The notes: generated from the sequence alone by a model not told the origin. A DNA stretch of 64,000 nt from Bacteroides fragilis (GCF_019583405.1 NZ_SZUU01000003.1:372001-436000), one strand, 5' to 3'. Positions 1 to 9,136 are shown, counted from the stretch's first letter. Numbers and translations: made by a program.

Positions 1-1
1 T

Positions 2-1309
2 TATGAAAACTTTATTCTGACTGATGATGATGAAGTTTCCGTAGAGGCGGTATTAGATCGTTTCTCTAATAAAGTGGAAGTTCGTGGGGCGGTATATCGT
101 GCCGGTATGTATCAACTGGACAGTTTGACAGGAACTATAAAACAACTGATATGTCAGGCCGAAGGGCTTCGTGGGGATGCTTTTCTTAATAGAGCGTTGC
201 TTAAGCGAGAGCGTGAGGATCTGTCACATGAAATGATTCCTGTTGATTTAAGGAAATTGATGGAAGGTATTATTCCGGATTTACCCCTTCAGAAAAATGA
301 TGTACTTTATATATCGAGTATCCGGGAACTGGAAAAGGAAGGAACATTGGCTATTTATGGTGATGTGGCAAATCCGGGATATTTTCCTTTTGCTAAAAAT
401 ATGACTATCCAGGATCTGATTTTAAAAGCCGGTGGTCTGTTGGAATCAGCTTCAACGGTTCGTATCGATGTATCGCGGCGTATTAAAGATGCTAAAAGCA
501 CCTCTTCCTCTTCTGTAATAGGGAAAAGTTTTACGGTTGAATTGGAGAATGGCCTATTGGTAGGAGCAAAGCGGGTGTTTGAATTGGAACCTTATGATAT
601 GGTTTTTATACGTAGAAGTCCGGGCTATCAGAAACAGGCGAATGTGACGGTTGACGGAGAAGTAATATTCACAGGCAACTATGCGCTGACTAAAAGGAAT
701 GAACGGTTGAGTGATCTGATAGCTAAGGCCGGAGGATTATCGAAAGATGCCTATGTAAAAGGTGCACGCCTGATGCGTAGGATGACAGCTGATGAAATCC
801 GGCAAAAACAAGATGCAGTCCGGTTTGCTGTTAAGGGAACCGGAAAAGATTCGGTATCTTTGGCTGCTCTGGAAGTCGATCAGACTTATTCAGTAGGTAT
901 TGAACTTGAAAAAGCATTGGCAAAACCAAAGTCCGATGAAGATTTGGTGTTGCGTGAGGGAGATGTACTTTTTATTCCTAAATATGTCAGTACTGTGACC
1001 ATTACCGGAGCTGTGATGTATCCCAATACGGTTCTTTATCAAAAAGGAAGTGGAATTGATTATTATATAGGTCAAGCGGGCGGCTTTGGCAACCGGGCCT
1101 TGAAGCGACGTGCCTATGTTGTATATATGAATGGCACTGTTTCCCGATTAAGACACAATACGGCAAATGCCATTGAGCCCGGGTGTGAAATAATCGTTCC
1201 CACTAAAGAAGAACGGAAAAAAGCTACTGTGTCCGGAGCAGTAGGCATGAGTAGTTCCATTGCTTCTATTGCTGCAATGGTTGCTTCTATGGTGAGTTTA
1301 ACAAAATAA
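2..1309 (+). CDS. Polysaccharide export protein with SLBB domains (Wza-like), 5' end outside window
   Basis: The frame is open from the first bases of the window, so this is the C-terminal part of a longer protein. Four SLBB (soluble ligand-binding beta-grasp) repeats can be seen, each starting with a motif like VxGxVxxxGxY and containing an AGG or AEG turn. They begin near VEVRGAVYRAG, LAIYGDVANPG, VTVDGEVIFTG and VTITGAVMYPN. The tail (VGMSSSIASIAAMVASMVSL) is hydrophobic and could be a membrane anchor. Proteins of this family form the outer-membrane channel for capsular or exopolysaccharide export. The UpxY-like gene follows after 7 bases, probably in the same operon. The N-terminal signal peptide and Poly_export domain are not visible, so the exact subfamily cannot be given. 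Confidence 0.88.
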   Translation, partial: YENFILTDDDEVSVEAVLDRFSNKVEVRGAVYRAGMYQLDSLTGTIKQLICQAEGLRGDAFLNRALLKREREDLSHEMIPVDLRKLMEGIIPDLPLQKNDVLYISSIRELEKEGTLAIYGDVANPGYFPFAKNMTIQDLILKAGGLLESASTVRIDVSRRIKDAKSTSSSSVIGKSFTVELENGLLVGAKRVFELEPYDMVFIRRSPGYQKQANVTVDGEVIFTGNYALTKRNERLSDLIAKAGGLSKDAYVKGARLMRRMTADEIRQKQDAVRFAVKGTGKDSVSLAALEVDQTYSVGIELEKALAKPKSDEDLVLREGDVLFIPKYVSTVTITGAVMYPNTVLYQKGSGIDYYIGQAGGFGNRALKRRAYVVYMNGTVSRLRHNTANAIEPGCEIIVPTKEERKKATVSGAVGMSSSIASIAAMVASMVSLTK

Positions 1310-1316
1310 GAGATAG

Positions 1317-1841
1317 ATGAATATAAATGAAAAGCCCGAAATGGCGGAGAAACAGTCATGTCATTGGTATCTTGCTTTTACAGCTTCGCGGGCAGAGCAA
1401 CGTGTAAAACAAGAACTGGATCAACGAAAAGTGCGGAATTATCTTCCGTTGCGGAAAATTACTTATCAATGGCAGGGTCGTCCCAAGGAAACATTGTTAC
1501 CACAGATAACTCGTTGCATTCTTATCCGGGCTTCAGAATCTGATGTTTTGCAGTTGTCCGGAATACAAGGATTAATTATTCCTCACAATATATGGGAATA
1601 TCGGATACCGGAATGGCAGGTGAACAGTTATCAATTACTGTTTTCTCATATAGATACTGCTGTGGAGTGGATACCTGATTGTCCGGAACCGGCTCCTATG
1701 GTTCGTGTCACCGGAGGTTCTTTAAATGGACTGGTGGGCGAACTTGATACTTCGGAAACAGAAATGCGGATAATGATCCGTTTTCATGCTATGGGATGTT
1801 TTCGCATAACCATACCCGGAGAGTGGATTGAAAGGCTTTAG
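1317..1841 (+). CDS. NusG-like antiterminator of the UpxY family
   Basis: A 174-residue protein with an N-terminal NGN-like domain (HWYLAFTASRAEQRVKQEL, then RKVRNYLPLR) and a C-terminal KOW-like segment (VRVTGGSLNGLVGEL). Length and layout fit the UpxY group of specialised NusG paralogues, which in Bacteroides prevent premature termination in capsule operons. It starts 7 bases after the export gene, so here it is the last gene of the operon, whereas UpxY genes normally come first in capsule loci. It may therefore act elsewhere in trans, or be a related NusG paralogue. A second in-frame ATG lies at 1338. A terminator hairpin follows. Confidence 0.8.
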   Translation: MNINEKPEMAEKQSCHWYLAFTASRAEQRVKQELDQRKVRNYLPLRKITYQWQGRPKETLLPQITRCILIRASESDVLQLSGIQGLIIPHNIWEYRIPEWQVNSYQLLFSHIDTAVEWIPDCPEPAPMVRVTGGSLNGLVGELDTSETEMRIMIRFHAMGCFRITIPGEWIERL

Positions 1842-1871
1842 ATTATACTTTCTCTTTTTTTCATCTCAACG

Positions 1872-1905
1872 ATAATTCCTCGTCTGTTACAGGGCGGGGA
1901 ATTAT
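1872..1905 (+). terminator. Hairpin terminator after the UpxY-like gene
   Basis: Arms ATAATTCCTCG (1872-1882) and CGGGGAATTAT (1895-1905) pair at 10 of 11 positions around a 12-base loop, and a T-rich stretch follows. It lies 30 bases after the stop codon and ends the upstream operon before dnaK. Confidence 0.7.
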
Positions 1906-2015
1906 TATTTCATTTTCCCTGTAACTTTGACTCCTTTTCACCTTTTAGATGACATAAGAATACCAAAATCTGACTTTCTGTCAGAATCCTGTCATTTTCG
2001 ATCTTACTCAACCTT

Positions 2016-2031
2016 TTGGCATAAGGTTTGT
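2016..2031 (+). promoter_or_regulatory. Sigma-54-like promoter upstream of dnaK
   Basis: TTGGCATAAGGTTTGT resembles the -24/-12 sigma-54 pattern TGGCAy-N5-TTGCw, with GG and the TTG in the right spacing; the final element reads TTGTT instead of TTGCT. It is about 100 bp before the dnaK ATG. No clear TTTG/TAnnTTTG promoter was found in the 1906-2129 gap. The match is by eye only. Confidence 0.4.
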
Positions 2032-2129
2032 TTTTTTATAGTCGTCCGCTTAAGACAAACTCCTAAAGAGAGTGCGGGAATAACCGGACAAAAGAAACTG
2101 AAATAATAATAAATAAAAGAATAACGATC

Positions 2130-4049
2130 ATGGGAAAAATTATTGGTATTGACTTAGGAACTACAAACTCTTGTGTTTCTGTATTTGAAGGAAACGAACC
2201 TGTAGTAATCGCAAATAGTGAGGGTAAACGTACAACTCCTTCCATTGTAGCATTTGTAGACGGTGGCGAACGTAAAGTGGGTGATCCTGCAAAACGTCAG
2301 GCTATCACGAATCCTACCCGTACAGTTTTCTCTATCAAACGTTTTATGGGTGAAAATTGGGATCAGGTGCAGAAAGAGATCGCACGTGTACCCTATAAAG
2401 TGGTGAAAGGTGATAATAATACTCCGCGTGTAGATATAGACGGACGCTTATATACTCCACAGGAAATTTCAGCAATGATTCTGCAGAAGATGAAGAAGAC
2501 AGCTGAGGATTATCTGGGACAAGAAGTGACAGAAGCAGTAATCACTGTTCCTGCATATTTCTCTGACTCACAGCGTCAGGCCACAAAAGAAGCCGGACAA
2601 ATTGCCGGTCTGGAAGTGAAACGTATTGTAAACGAACCGACTGCAGCTGCGTTGGCCTATGGCCTCGATAAGGCTCACAAAGATATGAAGATTGCCGTAT
2701 TCGACTTAGGTGGTGGTACATTTGATATCTCTATTCTGGAATTCGGCGGTGGCGTATTTGAAGTACTTTCTACAAACGGTGATACCCACTTGGGTGGTGA
2801 TGACTTTGACCAGGTTATTATCGACTGGTTGGTTCAGGAATTTAAGAATGACGAAGGTGCTGACCTGACTCAGGATCCGATGGCTATGCAGCGTTTGAAA
2901 GAAGCAGCTGAAAAAGCTAAAATTGAGCTGTCTTCTTCTACAAGTACTGAAATCAACTTGCCGTATATCATGCCGGTAGGTGGTGTACCTAAGCACTTGG
3001 TTAAGACTCTGACTCGTGCTAAATTTGAATCTTTGGCTCACAATCTGATTCAGGCTTGTCTTGAACCTTGTAAGAAAGCAATGCAAGATGCTGGTTTGAG
3101 TAACTCAGATATTGATGAAGTAATTCTTGTAGGTGGTTCTTCACGTATTCCGGCTGTACAGAAGTTGGTTGAAGATTTCTTCGGTAAAACTCCTTCAAAG
3201 GGTGTTAATCCGGATGAGGTAGTAGCTGTAGGTGCCGCTGTTCAAGGTGCTGTACTGACTGACGAAATCAAAGGTGTGGTATTGTTGGATGTAACTCCGT
3301 TGTCAATGGGTATCGAAACACTGGGTGGTGTGATGACTAAATTGATTGACGCTAATACTACAATTCCTGCACGTAAGAGCGAAACATTCTCTACTGCTGC
3401 CGACAATCAGACAGAAGTTACCATTCATGTTCTGCAAGGTGAACGTCCGATGGCTGCACAAAATAAATCAATCGGTCAGTTCAATCTGACTGGCATTGCT
3501 CCGGCACGTCGTGGCGTTCCTCAGATCGAGGTTACATTTGATATTGACGCCAACGGTATCTTGAAAGTATCTGCTAAAGATAAAGCTACAGGTAAGGAAC
3601 AGGCTATCCGTATCGAGGCTTCCAGCGGTTTGAGCAAAGAAGAGATCGAAAAGATGAAAGCAGAAGCTGAGGCTAATGCAGAAGCAGATAAGAAAGAACG
3701 TGAGAAGATCGACAAGTTGAATCAGGCTGACAGTTTAATCTTCCAGACTGAGACTCAGTTGAAAGAATTGGGCGATAAGTTATCGGCAGATAAGAAAGCT
3801 CCGATAGAGGCTGCTCTTCAGAAACTGAAAGATGCTCACAAGGCTCAGGATATGGCAACCATTGATAGCGCTATGGCCGAACTGAATACAGCATTCCAGG
3901 CTGCAAGTGCTGAAATGTATGCTCAGAGCGGTGCACAAGGTGGTGCGCAGGCTGGTCCGGATATGAACGCAGGTCAGGCTAATGCCGGACAAAATAACGG
4001 CAAACAGGACGATAACGTTCAGGATGCTGACTTTGAGGAAGTCAAATGA
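2130..4049 (+). CDS. dnaK: Chaperone protein DnaK (Hsp70)
   Basis: Full-length Hsp70 of 639 residues that uses ATP cycles to bind and release unfolded polypeptides in the cytoplasm together with DnaJ and GrpE. The nucleotide-binding domain shows the phosphate 1 loop [12 protein letters not shown] at residues 4-15 and the phosphate 2 motif [12 protein letters not shown] near residue 190. A linker containing [14 protein letters not shown] leads into the substrate-binding domain, followed by a helical lid and a Gly/Gln/Ala-rich tail ending DADFEEVK. The gene stands alone, with a sigma-54-like promoter in front. Its last codons are the integration site of the mobile element at 4032-26140: the coding frame survives because the element's attachment sequence restores the end (stop TGA here, TAA in the displaced copy). 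Confidence 0.98.
   Translation: MGKIIGIDLGTTNSCVSVFEGNEPVVIANSEGKRTTPSIVAFVDGGERKVGDPAKRQAITNPTRTVFSIKRFMGENWDQVQKEIARVPYKVVKGDNNTPRVDIDGRLYTPQEISAMILQKMKKTAEDYLGQEVTEAVITVPAYFSDSQRQATKEAGQIAGLEVKRIVNEPTAAALAYGLDKAHKDMKIAVFDLGGGTFDISILEFGGGVFEVLSTNGDTHLGGDDFDQVIIDWLVQEFKNDEGADLTQDPMAMQRLKEAAEKAKIELSSSTSTEINLPYIMPVGGVPKHLVKTLTRAKFESLAHNLIQACLEPCKKAMQDAGLSNSDIDEVILVGGSSRIPAVQKLVEDFFGKTPSKGVNPDEVVAVGAAVQGAVLTDEIKGVVLLDVTPLSMGIETLGGVMTKLIDANTTIPARKSETFSTAADNQTEVTIHVLQGERPMAAQNKSIGQFNLTGIAPARRGVPQIEVTFDIDANGILKVSAKDKATGKEQAIRIEASSGLSKEEIEKMKAEAEANAEADKKEREKIDKLNQADSLIFQTETQLKELGDKLSADKKAPIEAALQKLKDAHKAQDMATIDSAMAELNTAFQAASAEMYAQSGAQGGAQAGPDMNAGQANAGQNNGKQDDNVQDADFEEVK
4028..4045 (+). repeat. Left attachment site (attL) in the last dnaK codons
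   Basis: TGACTTTGAGGAAGTCAA is repeated at 26123-26140 with a single C to T change. The identical core TTTGAGGAAGTCAA covers 4032-4045 and encodes part of FEEVK of DnaK. Confidence 0.85.
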
Positions 4050-4082
4050 TTCCGATAAGGAAACAGATAATAAACAATAATC

Positions 4083-4116
4083 AAAAGCGTGCAGCTCAAC
4101 GAGTTGCACGCTTTTT
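4083..4116 (+). terminator. Terminator after dnaK, supplied by the element
   Basis: AAAAGCGTGCAGCTC pairs with GAGTTGCACGCTTTTT around AAC with only one G-T wobble, then runs into T. Because it lies to the right of the attachment core, it belongs to the integrated element and replaces the displaced host terminator. Confidence 0.85.
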
Positions 4117-4171
4117 GCGTTTATAGGGTTCATGGTTGCTATGTGTTTTCTATGGGCTTTTTTATCTCTTA

Positions 4172-4195
4172 TTTGCGACATGTTTGCGACACGTC
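4172..4195 (+). repeat. Left subterminal repeat, possible integrase arm site
   Basis: This 24-bp stretch contains TTTGCGACA and TTTGCGACACGT in tandem. It matches 26070-26093 near the right end at 19 of 24 positions in the same orientation. Weaker similarity (TGGTTGCT, ATG) extends outward at both ends. Arm-type integrase or excisionase binding is an inference. Confidence 0.45.
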
Positions 4196-4252
4196 TTATT
4201 TGGCGATAAGGTACAACTTAGATTGATATAAACCATTTATAACGAGAAGAAT

Positions 4253-4798
4253 ATGCCAAGAGGAAATTACACCATTCAAAGAAGTTGCGAGGAGTGCGGT
4301 AAAATCTTTACTCCTCCCACATTAGTGTCGAAGTATTGTTGTCCAGCTTGTTCCAAGAGGGCGTATAAGAAAAGGCAAATCGCAAAAGAGAAAGAGGCGA
4401 TACGTCAAGCGTTGGTCAGGCGAATACCATCCAGTAAGGGATATCTAACGGTTAAAGAGGCTATGCTGATTTACGGCATTAGTAAAAACGTTCTTTATCG
4501 TATGATACGGCAAGGCTTGATACCGTCATACAATTTTGGCCAACGTCTGACACGCCTTAGCCGGCAGTATATGGATGAACACTTCAAAACAAAGGCAGGG
4601 AGTAGAAAGAGAAAAAAGGAAGCATTGTCCTTTGAACCCAAAGATTGTTACACCATCGGAGAGATCGCAAAGAAGTTCCATATCAATGACAGCAGTGTAT
4701 TTAAGCACATACGCCGTCATTCTATTCCTACACGCCAAATCGGTAACTATGTTTATGTTCCCAAATCTGAAATTGATAAATTATATAAGACGTTATGA
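4253..4798 (+). CDS. Zinc-ribbon and double helix-turn-helix protein next to integrase
   Basis: A 181-residue DNA-binding protein. The N-terminus has a four-cysteine zinc ribbon (CEECGK at 11-16 and CCPACSK at 29-35). Two excisionase-like HTH_17 units follow: YLTVKEAMLIYGISKNVLYRMI and its partner around residues 65-100, and YTIGEIAKKFHINDSSVFKHIRR around 134-156, ending PKSEIDKL. It overlaps the integrase start by four bases (ATGA), so the two are translationally coupled. Most likely it is a directionality or recombination accessory factor of the element; a transcription regulator role is also possible. Confidence 0.75.
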   Translation: MPRGNYTIQRSCEECGKIFTPPTLVSKYCCPACSKRAYKKRQIAKEKEAIRQALVRRIPSSKGYLTVKEAMLIYGISKNVLYRMIRQGLIPSYNFGQRLTRLSRQYMDEHFKTKAGSRKRKKEALSFEPKDCYTIGEIAKKFHINDSSVFKHIRRHSIPTRQIGNYVYVPKSEIDKLYKTL

Positions 4799-6057
4799 AA
4801 AAAGCATTACCTAATACCAAAGTGACCGTCAAACTCAGAAGGTCGAATTATAAAGAAGAATGGTATCTGATTATAGAATCATACCCAGTTTATAAGCGAG
4901 GTTCTAAACGGGCAAGCCGTGTGGTGGAATCCATTAACCGGACTATATCCACGCCTGTTTGGGACAAATCGTCCATTGCACGCATCTTGCCGGATGGGAC
5001 ATTCAACTATAAGCCTAAGCGCGATTTGAATGGAATTATCCAATGCCGTTCAACGATAGACCAAGAGGCTTGTATCTATGCCGATAATGTGCGTAAGTTG
5101 CGGCAACACGAATACGATAGTGCCATCCTTTACACTGATAAGGAAAACGAAATCGCTGCACAGAATGAGCGGAGTGAACAGGATTTTATCAAGTATTTCA
5201 ATGGTATTATAAGCACACGTCATCCCAACAGTTCTGATTCAATAATAGTCAATTGGAGGCGTGTAGGCGAATTATTGAAAATGTATTCGCAAGGGCAGCC
5301 GATTTCATTCAAGACGATTTCAGTTAAACTGCTTGAAGATATAAAGATGTTCCTTCTCCGTGCTCCAATGGGAGGGAATAAGAAAGGTACCATCTCACAA
5401 AACACGGCATCGACTTATTTTTCTATACTCAAAGCCGGATTGAAACAGGCATTTATTGATGAATATCTGACCGTTGATATAAGCGCGAAAGTAAAGGGAA
5501 TAACAAACATTGAGAAACCTCGTGTTGCGCTTACCATGAATGAAGTGCAAATGTTGGTTGATACTCCTTGCAAGGATGATGTTTTGAAACGTGCGTTCTT
5601 GTTCTCTATTCTCACAGGATTGCGGCATAGTGATATTCAAACTTTGAAATGGAAACAAATTCAGCAAACAAGTAAGGGCACATGGCAAGCAGTCGTAGTT
5701 CAGCAAAAGACAAAAAGACCCGATTATAAGCCAGTCATCCAACAAGCCCTTCAGTTATGTGGTGAACGCTCAAGCAATGACGAAGCTTTCGTTTTTGAAG
5801 GATTGACTGATGCCTCTTGGATTTCCCGTCCTCTGAAAGTTTGGATAGAAGCATCTGGCATCAAGAAACATATCACCTTCCATTGCGGGAGACATAGCTA
5901 CGCTTCGCTATTATTGGAAAACGGTGTTGACATATACACCATCAAGTCTTTGATGGGACATACAAACGTCAAAACTACGCAGATTTATACGCATATCGTA
6001 AATGAACAAAAAGAGAAAGCCGCCAATACGCTGTATATAGAGAATTTGGCTTTATAG
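4795..6057 (+). CDS. int: Tyrosine site-specific integrase of the element
   Basis: A 420-residue tyrosine recombinase that should integrate and excise the element at the dnaK 3' end. After an N-terminal arm-binding region and a SAM-like core-binding domain (about 125-230), the catalytic domain shows Arg277 in LTGLRHSDI, Lys305 in QQKTKRP, the H-x-x-R box at His363/Arg366 (HCGRH), His389 in MGHTN and the nucleophile Tyr398 in TQIYTH. All catalytic residues are present, so it looks active. It is coupled to the upstream HTH gene and sits at the left end of the element, as is usual. It is of the size and type common in Bacteroides mobilizable and conjugative elements. Confidence 0.93.
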   Translation: MKKALPNTKVTVKLRRSNYKEEWYLIIESYPVYKRGSKRASRVVESINRTISTPVWDKSSIARILPDGTFNYKPKRDLNGIIQCRSTIDQEACIYADNVRKLRQHEYDSAILYTDKENEIAAQNERSEQDFIKYFNGIISTRHPNSSDSIIVNWRRVGELLKMYSQGQPISFKTISVKLLEDIKMFLLRAPMGGNKKGTISQNTASTYFSILKAGLKQAFIDEYLTVDISAKVKGITNIEKPRVALTMNEVQMLVDTPCKDDVLKRAFLFSILTGLRHSDIQTLKWKQIQQTSKGTWQAVVVQQKTKRPDYKPVIQQALQLCGERSSNDEAFVFEGLTDASWISRPLKVWIEASGIKKHITFHCGRHSYASLLLENGVDIYTIKSLMGHTNVKTTQIYTHIVNEQKEKAANTLYIENLAL

Positions 6058-6369
6058 GTTATAGTGGAGATTTCCACCATTGAACATCAATGATTTATAT
6101 AGTATCAACGACACACTTACCACCGTATCCCCCTCATGAAGCATCGGCTTTTTGAGGGGTATCTTGTAGTATAGGCGTTCTCAGGGATGATATTATTAGT
6201 GTCAATAATGTTTTTTCCCCATTTTATTATCTCTTCCAACCAATCCTTAGGTTAATGAAAATTAAATCTATCGGTGGCAAATAAGTGGCTAATTGGTGGC
6301 TTTCAAGCACCTATTTAGCACTCATAAACATCCCTATACTTTTGCGGCATCAACTTTAATACGAAGAAA
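6058..6369 (+). promoter_or_regulatory. Intergenic region after int with promoter for the next operon
   Basis: No gene was seen in these 312 bases. A weak hairpin (CCCCCTCA with TGAGGGG, about 6129-6161) could end int transcription. Near its right end, TTTA (6313-6316) and TACTTTTG (6337-6344) stand 20 bp apart and fit the Bacteroides -33/-7 promoter. They lie 25 bases before the start of the HTH gene at 6370. GTGGC is repeated three times at 6275-6300 with no known role. Confidence 0.5.
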
Positions 6370-6723
6370 ATGGCCTATAAAGTAAATTCATTGGAGGAAA
6401 TGCCAAATGCGTTGTCCTACCTGATTGAGTCCGTAGAAGTACTGCAATCCAAAGTAAATGCCTTGCAACATAAGCAAGCAAGTAATTCACCCAAGTGGAT
6501 GGATATAGACGAGCTTTGTGCTTATCTGCCATCACATCCAGCCAAACAGACAGTTTATGGATGGGTATCTACCAAACAGATTCCCGTACATAAAATAAAT
6601 AAGGCTTTGGCTTTCCTGCAATCGGAGATTGACGATTGGTTGAAGAACAAATCGCACAGAACCCAAGATGACTTAATGGAAGAAGCCAGACGATTTGTCG
6701 AATCTAAAAAGATCATCAAATGA
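6370..6723 (+). CDS. Excisionase-like helix-turn-helix protein
   Basis: A 117-residue protein with an N-terminal helical or coiled segment (LIESVEVLQSKVNALQHKQ) and a central HTH_17-type unit (MDIDELCAYLPSHPAKQTVYGWVSTKQIPVHK), followed by the usual LQSEIDDWL. Such proteins are standard first genes of the replication and mobilization operon in small Bacteroides elements. It overlaps the next gene by four bases (ATGA). It could be an excisionase or a regulator. Confidence 0.7.
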   Translation: MAYKVNSLEEMPNALSYLIESVEVLQSKVNALQHKQASNSPKWMDIDELCAYLPSHPAKQTVYGWVSTKQIPVHKINKALAFLQSEIDDWLKNKSHRTQDDLMEEARRFVESKKIIK

Positions 6724-7319
6724 TGGGAACGACAGATTATTGCTTTTCGTTCTTTCGCAAGCCCATTCAAAACATCGAACCGATAAGGGCAGTAGGCATT
6801 GTGGATGTGTATCGCTATGTCATCGGGCATTATGCCCAACCACAAACCGAAGCCCTGCGTTTGATGCTATCTTCTCCCGAAGCTAAAAGATACAAAGCCG
6901 CCCATTTCGACTATTGTACTTTTTCGGGATTATTTCGCAAACGGAATGAAAAGGAACTGATTATGCACTCAGGATTGATGTGTCTGGATTTCGACCATGT
7001 GGAGAATATCGTGGAGCTAAAACAGCAATTGCTCAATCATGAATATTTCGATACGGAACTGTTATTTGTTAGTCCATCCGGTAGCGGATTGAAGTGGATA
7101 ATACCTGTTGACTTGAAAGGATGGGAACATTCCCGGTACTTCAAGGCTGTCGCCAACTGTATCAAAGCGACAGGTTTGCCATCAGTGGATATGTCCGGCA
7201 GCGATGTGGCTCGTTCCTGCTTCCTGCCATGCGACCCACAAGCATATATTAACCCTAAATACAAAGATGATGTCGAAGAAAATATTTTCCGCCCAAGATT
7301 GGGAGAATGTCCCTTCTGA
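6720..7319 (+). CDS. VirE N-terminal domain (BT4734/BF3469-type) protein
   Basis: A 199-residue protein of the family named for BT4734/BF3469 and the VirE N-terminal domain. Typical stretches are SFFRKPIQNI, FDYCTFSGLF, LMCLDFDHVE and LLFVSPSGSGLKWI. The fold is probably primase-like (LDFDH acidic motif), and the partner is the DUF3987 protein that follows. Starts overlap: ATG at 6720 lies inside the stop of the HTH gene, and the next gene begins about 50 bases before this one ends, in the +1 frame. The pair could therefore be one ancestral protein split by a frameshift, but two-gene versions are, as I recall, common in Bacteroides elements. Confidence 0.75.
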   Translation: MMGTTDYCFSFFRKPIQNIEPIRAVGIVDVYRYVIGHYAQPQTEALRLMLSSPEAKRYKAAHFDYCTFSGLFRKRNEKELIMHSGLMCLDFDHVENIVELKQQLLNHEYFDTELLFVSPSGSGLKWIIPVDLKGWEHSRYFKAVANCIKATGLPSVDMSGSDVARSCFLPCDPQAYINPKYKDDVEENIFRPRLGECPF

Positions 7320-9075
7320 AATACAGCAAACACATACGCTTGATATTGTCCCTATATATAATAAGGTTAAAGACGATGTGGAATGTGTTGTTCGGGAGAT
7401 AGAACAACGTGGCATTGATATAGCACCCAATTATAAAGATTGGATGGAGTTGGGTTTCGCACTTGTTGATGGATTGGGAGAGAACGGACGGGAGTATTAT
7501 CATCGCATCAGCAGATTTTACCCTACCTATCAAAGGGAAGAAACAGACAAACAATATACGCATTGTCTGCAATCCAAGGGGCAAGGTATTACTATCCGTT
7601 CTTTCTTCCATTTGGCAAATCAAGCTGGAATCTCATTGGCTCCATCCAACAAAGAGGATTTAGCCATTTTGCCAAATATCCAAAATGGCAAAACGGGCAA
7701 ATGGATAAAATCAGAAGAAGAACTTCCTGCATTTCCTGAATGTGTATTTGAGCATCTTCCTCCTTTTCTAAATGAGGTTGTCAATAACTCCATTTCAGTA
7801 GATGACCGTGATACGATACTGATTGGGGCGATTGTGTGTTTGTCGGTATGCTTTCATAATGTTTGTGGTGTGTACGATGAACGCATTGTTTATCCGAATC
7901 TTTATCTGTTTGTTGTGGCAGATGCAGGTATGGGAAAAGGGGCATTAACCCTATGCAGAGAACTGGTAGTACCCATTAATCGCAATTTGCATGAACTCTC
8001 AAAACGATTGGAACAGGAATATAAAGAAGCGATAGCGGCTTATATCAAAGGTAAGAAAGATAGTGGAGTGACTATGCCGGCCGAGCCGCCCATGCGTATG
8101 CTTGTTATTCCGGCTAACAGCAGTGCAAGCTCTTTCTTGAAGATATTGGGAGATAATGACGGAATCGGACTGTTGTTTGAATCGGAGGGCGACACGTTAA
8201 GCCAGACTTTGAAGTCGGATTATGGCAATTATTCCGATGTGTTGCGAAAGGCATTCCATCATGAGTTGGTAAGTTTGAGTCGTCGCAAGGATAGGGAGTA
8301 TTGTGAAGTAGCTAATCCAAGAGTGTCAGTAGCTTTGGCTGGAACTCCCGAACAAGTAAGAAGATTGATACCTGATGCGGAAAACGGATTGATGAGTCGC
8401 TTTTGTTTCTATATCATCCGTTTCAAGCGAGGCATAAGAAATGTGTTTGCCACAAGCGATATTTCTCAATCCAAGAACGTAATGTTCAAACTATTGGGAG
8501 ATAAGTTCTGCTATCTGCATGAAGAATTTGTACGACAGGGAAATTATTCCTTTTCCCTTCCCTCCGATTTACAGGAACACTTTATTGAATATCTCAGTCG
8601 TGTGAATGAAGAGTGTTGTGACGAAGTGGATAACAAGATGCAGGGAATAGTCAGACGGATGGGACTGATTGCTTATCGTATAATGATGGTGTTGACCGCT
8701 ATCCGGCATTTGGAGAATGTACATCGTAATTCTTCCTCACTTGACGGGGCAGAGCAACTGGTCTGCCATGAGTTTGACTATTCTACAGCCATGAATATTT
8801 GCGAAACCTTACTTTATCATGCCGTATTCATTTATCAGAATTTGTCAGGAAATCAGTCCAAACGATTTAATTCCGCTTCGCAAGAAACTGGCATTTATGC
8901 ACGAAGGAATGCCCTTTATAATATGCTGCCTGAGACATTCACGAAGAAGGATTATGATGCACAAGTTTCATCTTTGGGTGAAAATGGAAGTACGGCAAAC
9001 AAGTGGATAGAAGCCTTTATCAAAGATGGTAAGCTATGCCGAATAGAGCAGGGGAAATATAGGAAGATTTTTTGA
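7267..9075 (+). CDS. DUF3987 / primase-helicase-like protein of the element
   Basis: About 602 residues from the ATG at 7267 (a longer frame is open back to 7204, inside the preceding gene). The N-terminal part (DWMELGFALVDGLGENGREYYHRISRFYP) fits a PriCT_2 domain. The rest fits DUF3987, with a P-loop-like VADAGMGKGALT and conserved segments such as IGLLFESEGDTL and VALAGTPEQVRRLIPDAENGLMSRF. Such proteins accompany VirE_N proteins in mobilizable elements and are thought to support replication or priming. I chose 7267 because the coding similarity to the family seems to start with MMSKKIFSAQDW. Confidence 0.72.
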   Translation: MMSKKIFSAQDWENVPSEIQQTHTLDIVPIYNKVKDDVECVVREIEQRGIDIAPNYKDWMELGFALVDGLGENGREYYHRISRFYPTYQREETDKQYTHCLQSKGQGITIRSFFHLANQAGISLAPSNKEDLAILPNIQNGKTGKWIKSEEELPAFPECVFEHLPPFLNEVVNNSISVDDRDTILIGAIVCLSVCFHNVCGVYDERIVYPNLYLFVVADAGMGKGALTLCRELVVPINRNLHELSKRLEQEYKEAIAAYIKGKKDSGVTMPAEPPMRMLVIPANSSASSFLKILGDNDGIGLLFESEGDTLSQTLKSDYGNYSDVLRKAFHHELVSLSRRKDREYCEVANPRVSVALAGTPEQVRRLIPDAENGLMSRFCFYIIRFKRGIRNVFATSDISQSKNVMFKLLGDKFCYLHEEFVRQGNYSFSLPSDLQEHFIEYLSRVNEECCDEVDNKMQGIVRRMGLIAYRIMMVLTAIRHLENVHRNSSSLDGAEQLVCHEFDYSTAMNICETLLYHAVFIYQNLSGNQSKRFNSASQETGIYARRNALYNMLPETFTKKDYDAQVSSLGENGSTANKWIEAFIKDGKLCRIEQGKYRKIF

Positions 9076-9136
9076 GTGGCAAGTTTGTGTTTTAGTGCCA
9101 CTAAAACCTATACGGCAAGCTGATAAACTGCCACTC
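9074..9136 (+). other. Probable origin of transfer (oriT) region
   Basis: Nested inverted repeats lie between the replication gene and the mobilization genes. The inner palindrome GTTTTAGTGCCACTAAAAC (9089-9107) has 9-bp arms around one base. The outer arms GAGTGGCAAGTTT (9074-9086) and AAACTGCCACTC (9125-9136) pair with a one-base bulge. The position just before the MobC and relaxase genes is typical for an oriT; a terminator for the preceding gene is the alternative. Confidence 0.45.

Noticed and set aside
2706..3086. Open frames on the strand opposite dnaK and inside other large genes
   Set aside because: They are antisense shadows of strongly coding sequence and have no recognisable domains or promoters.
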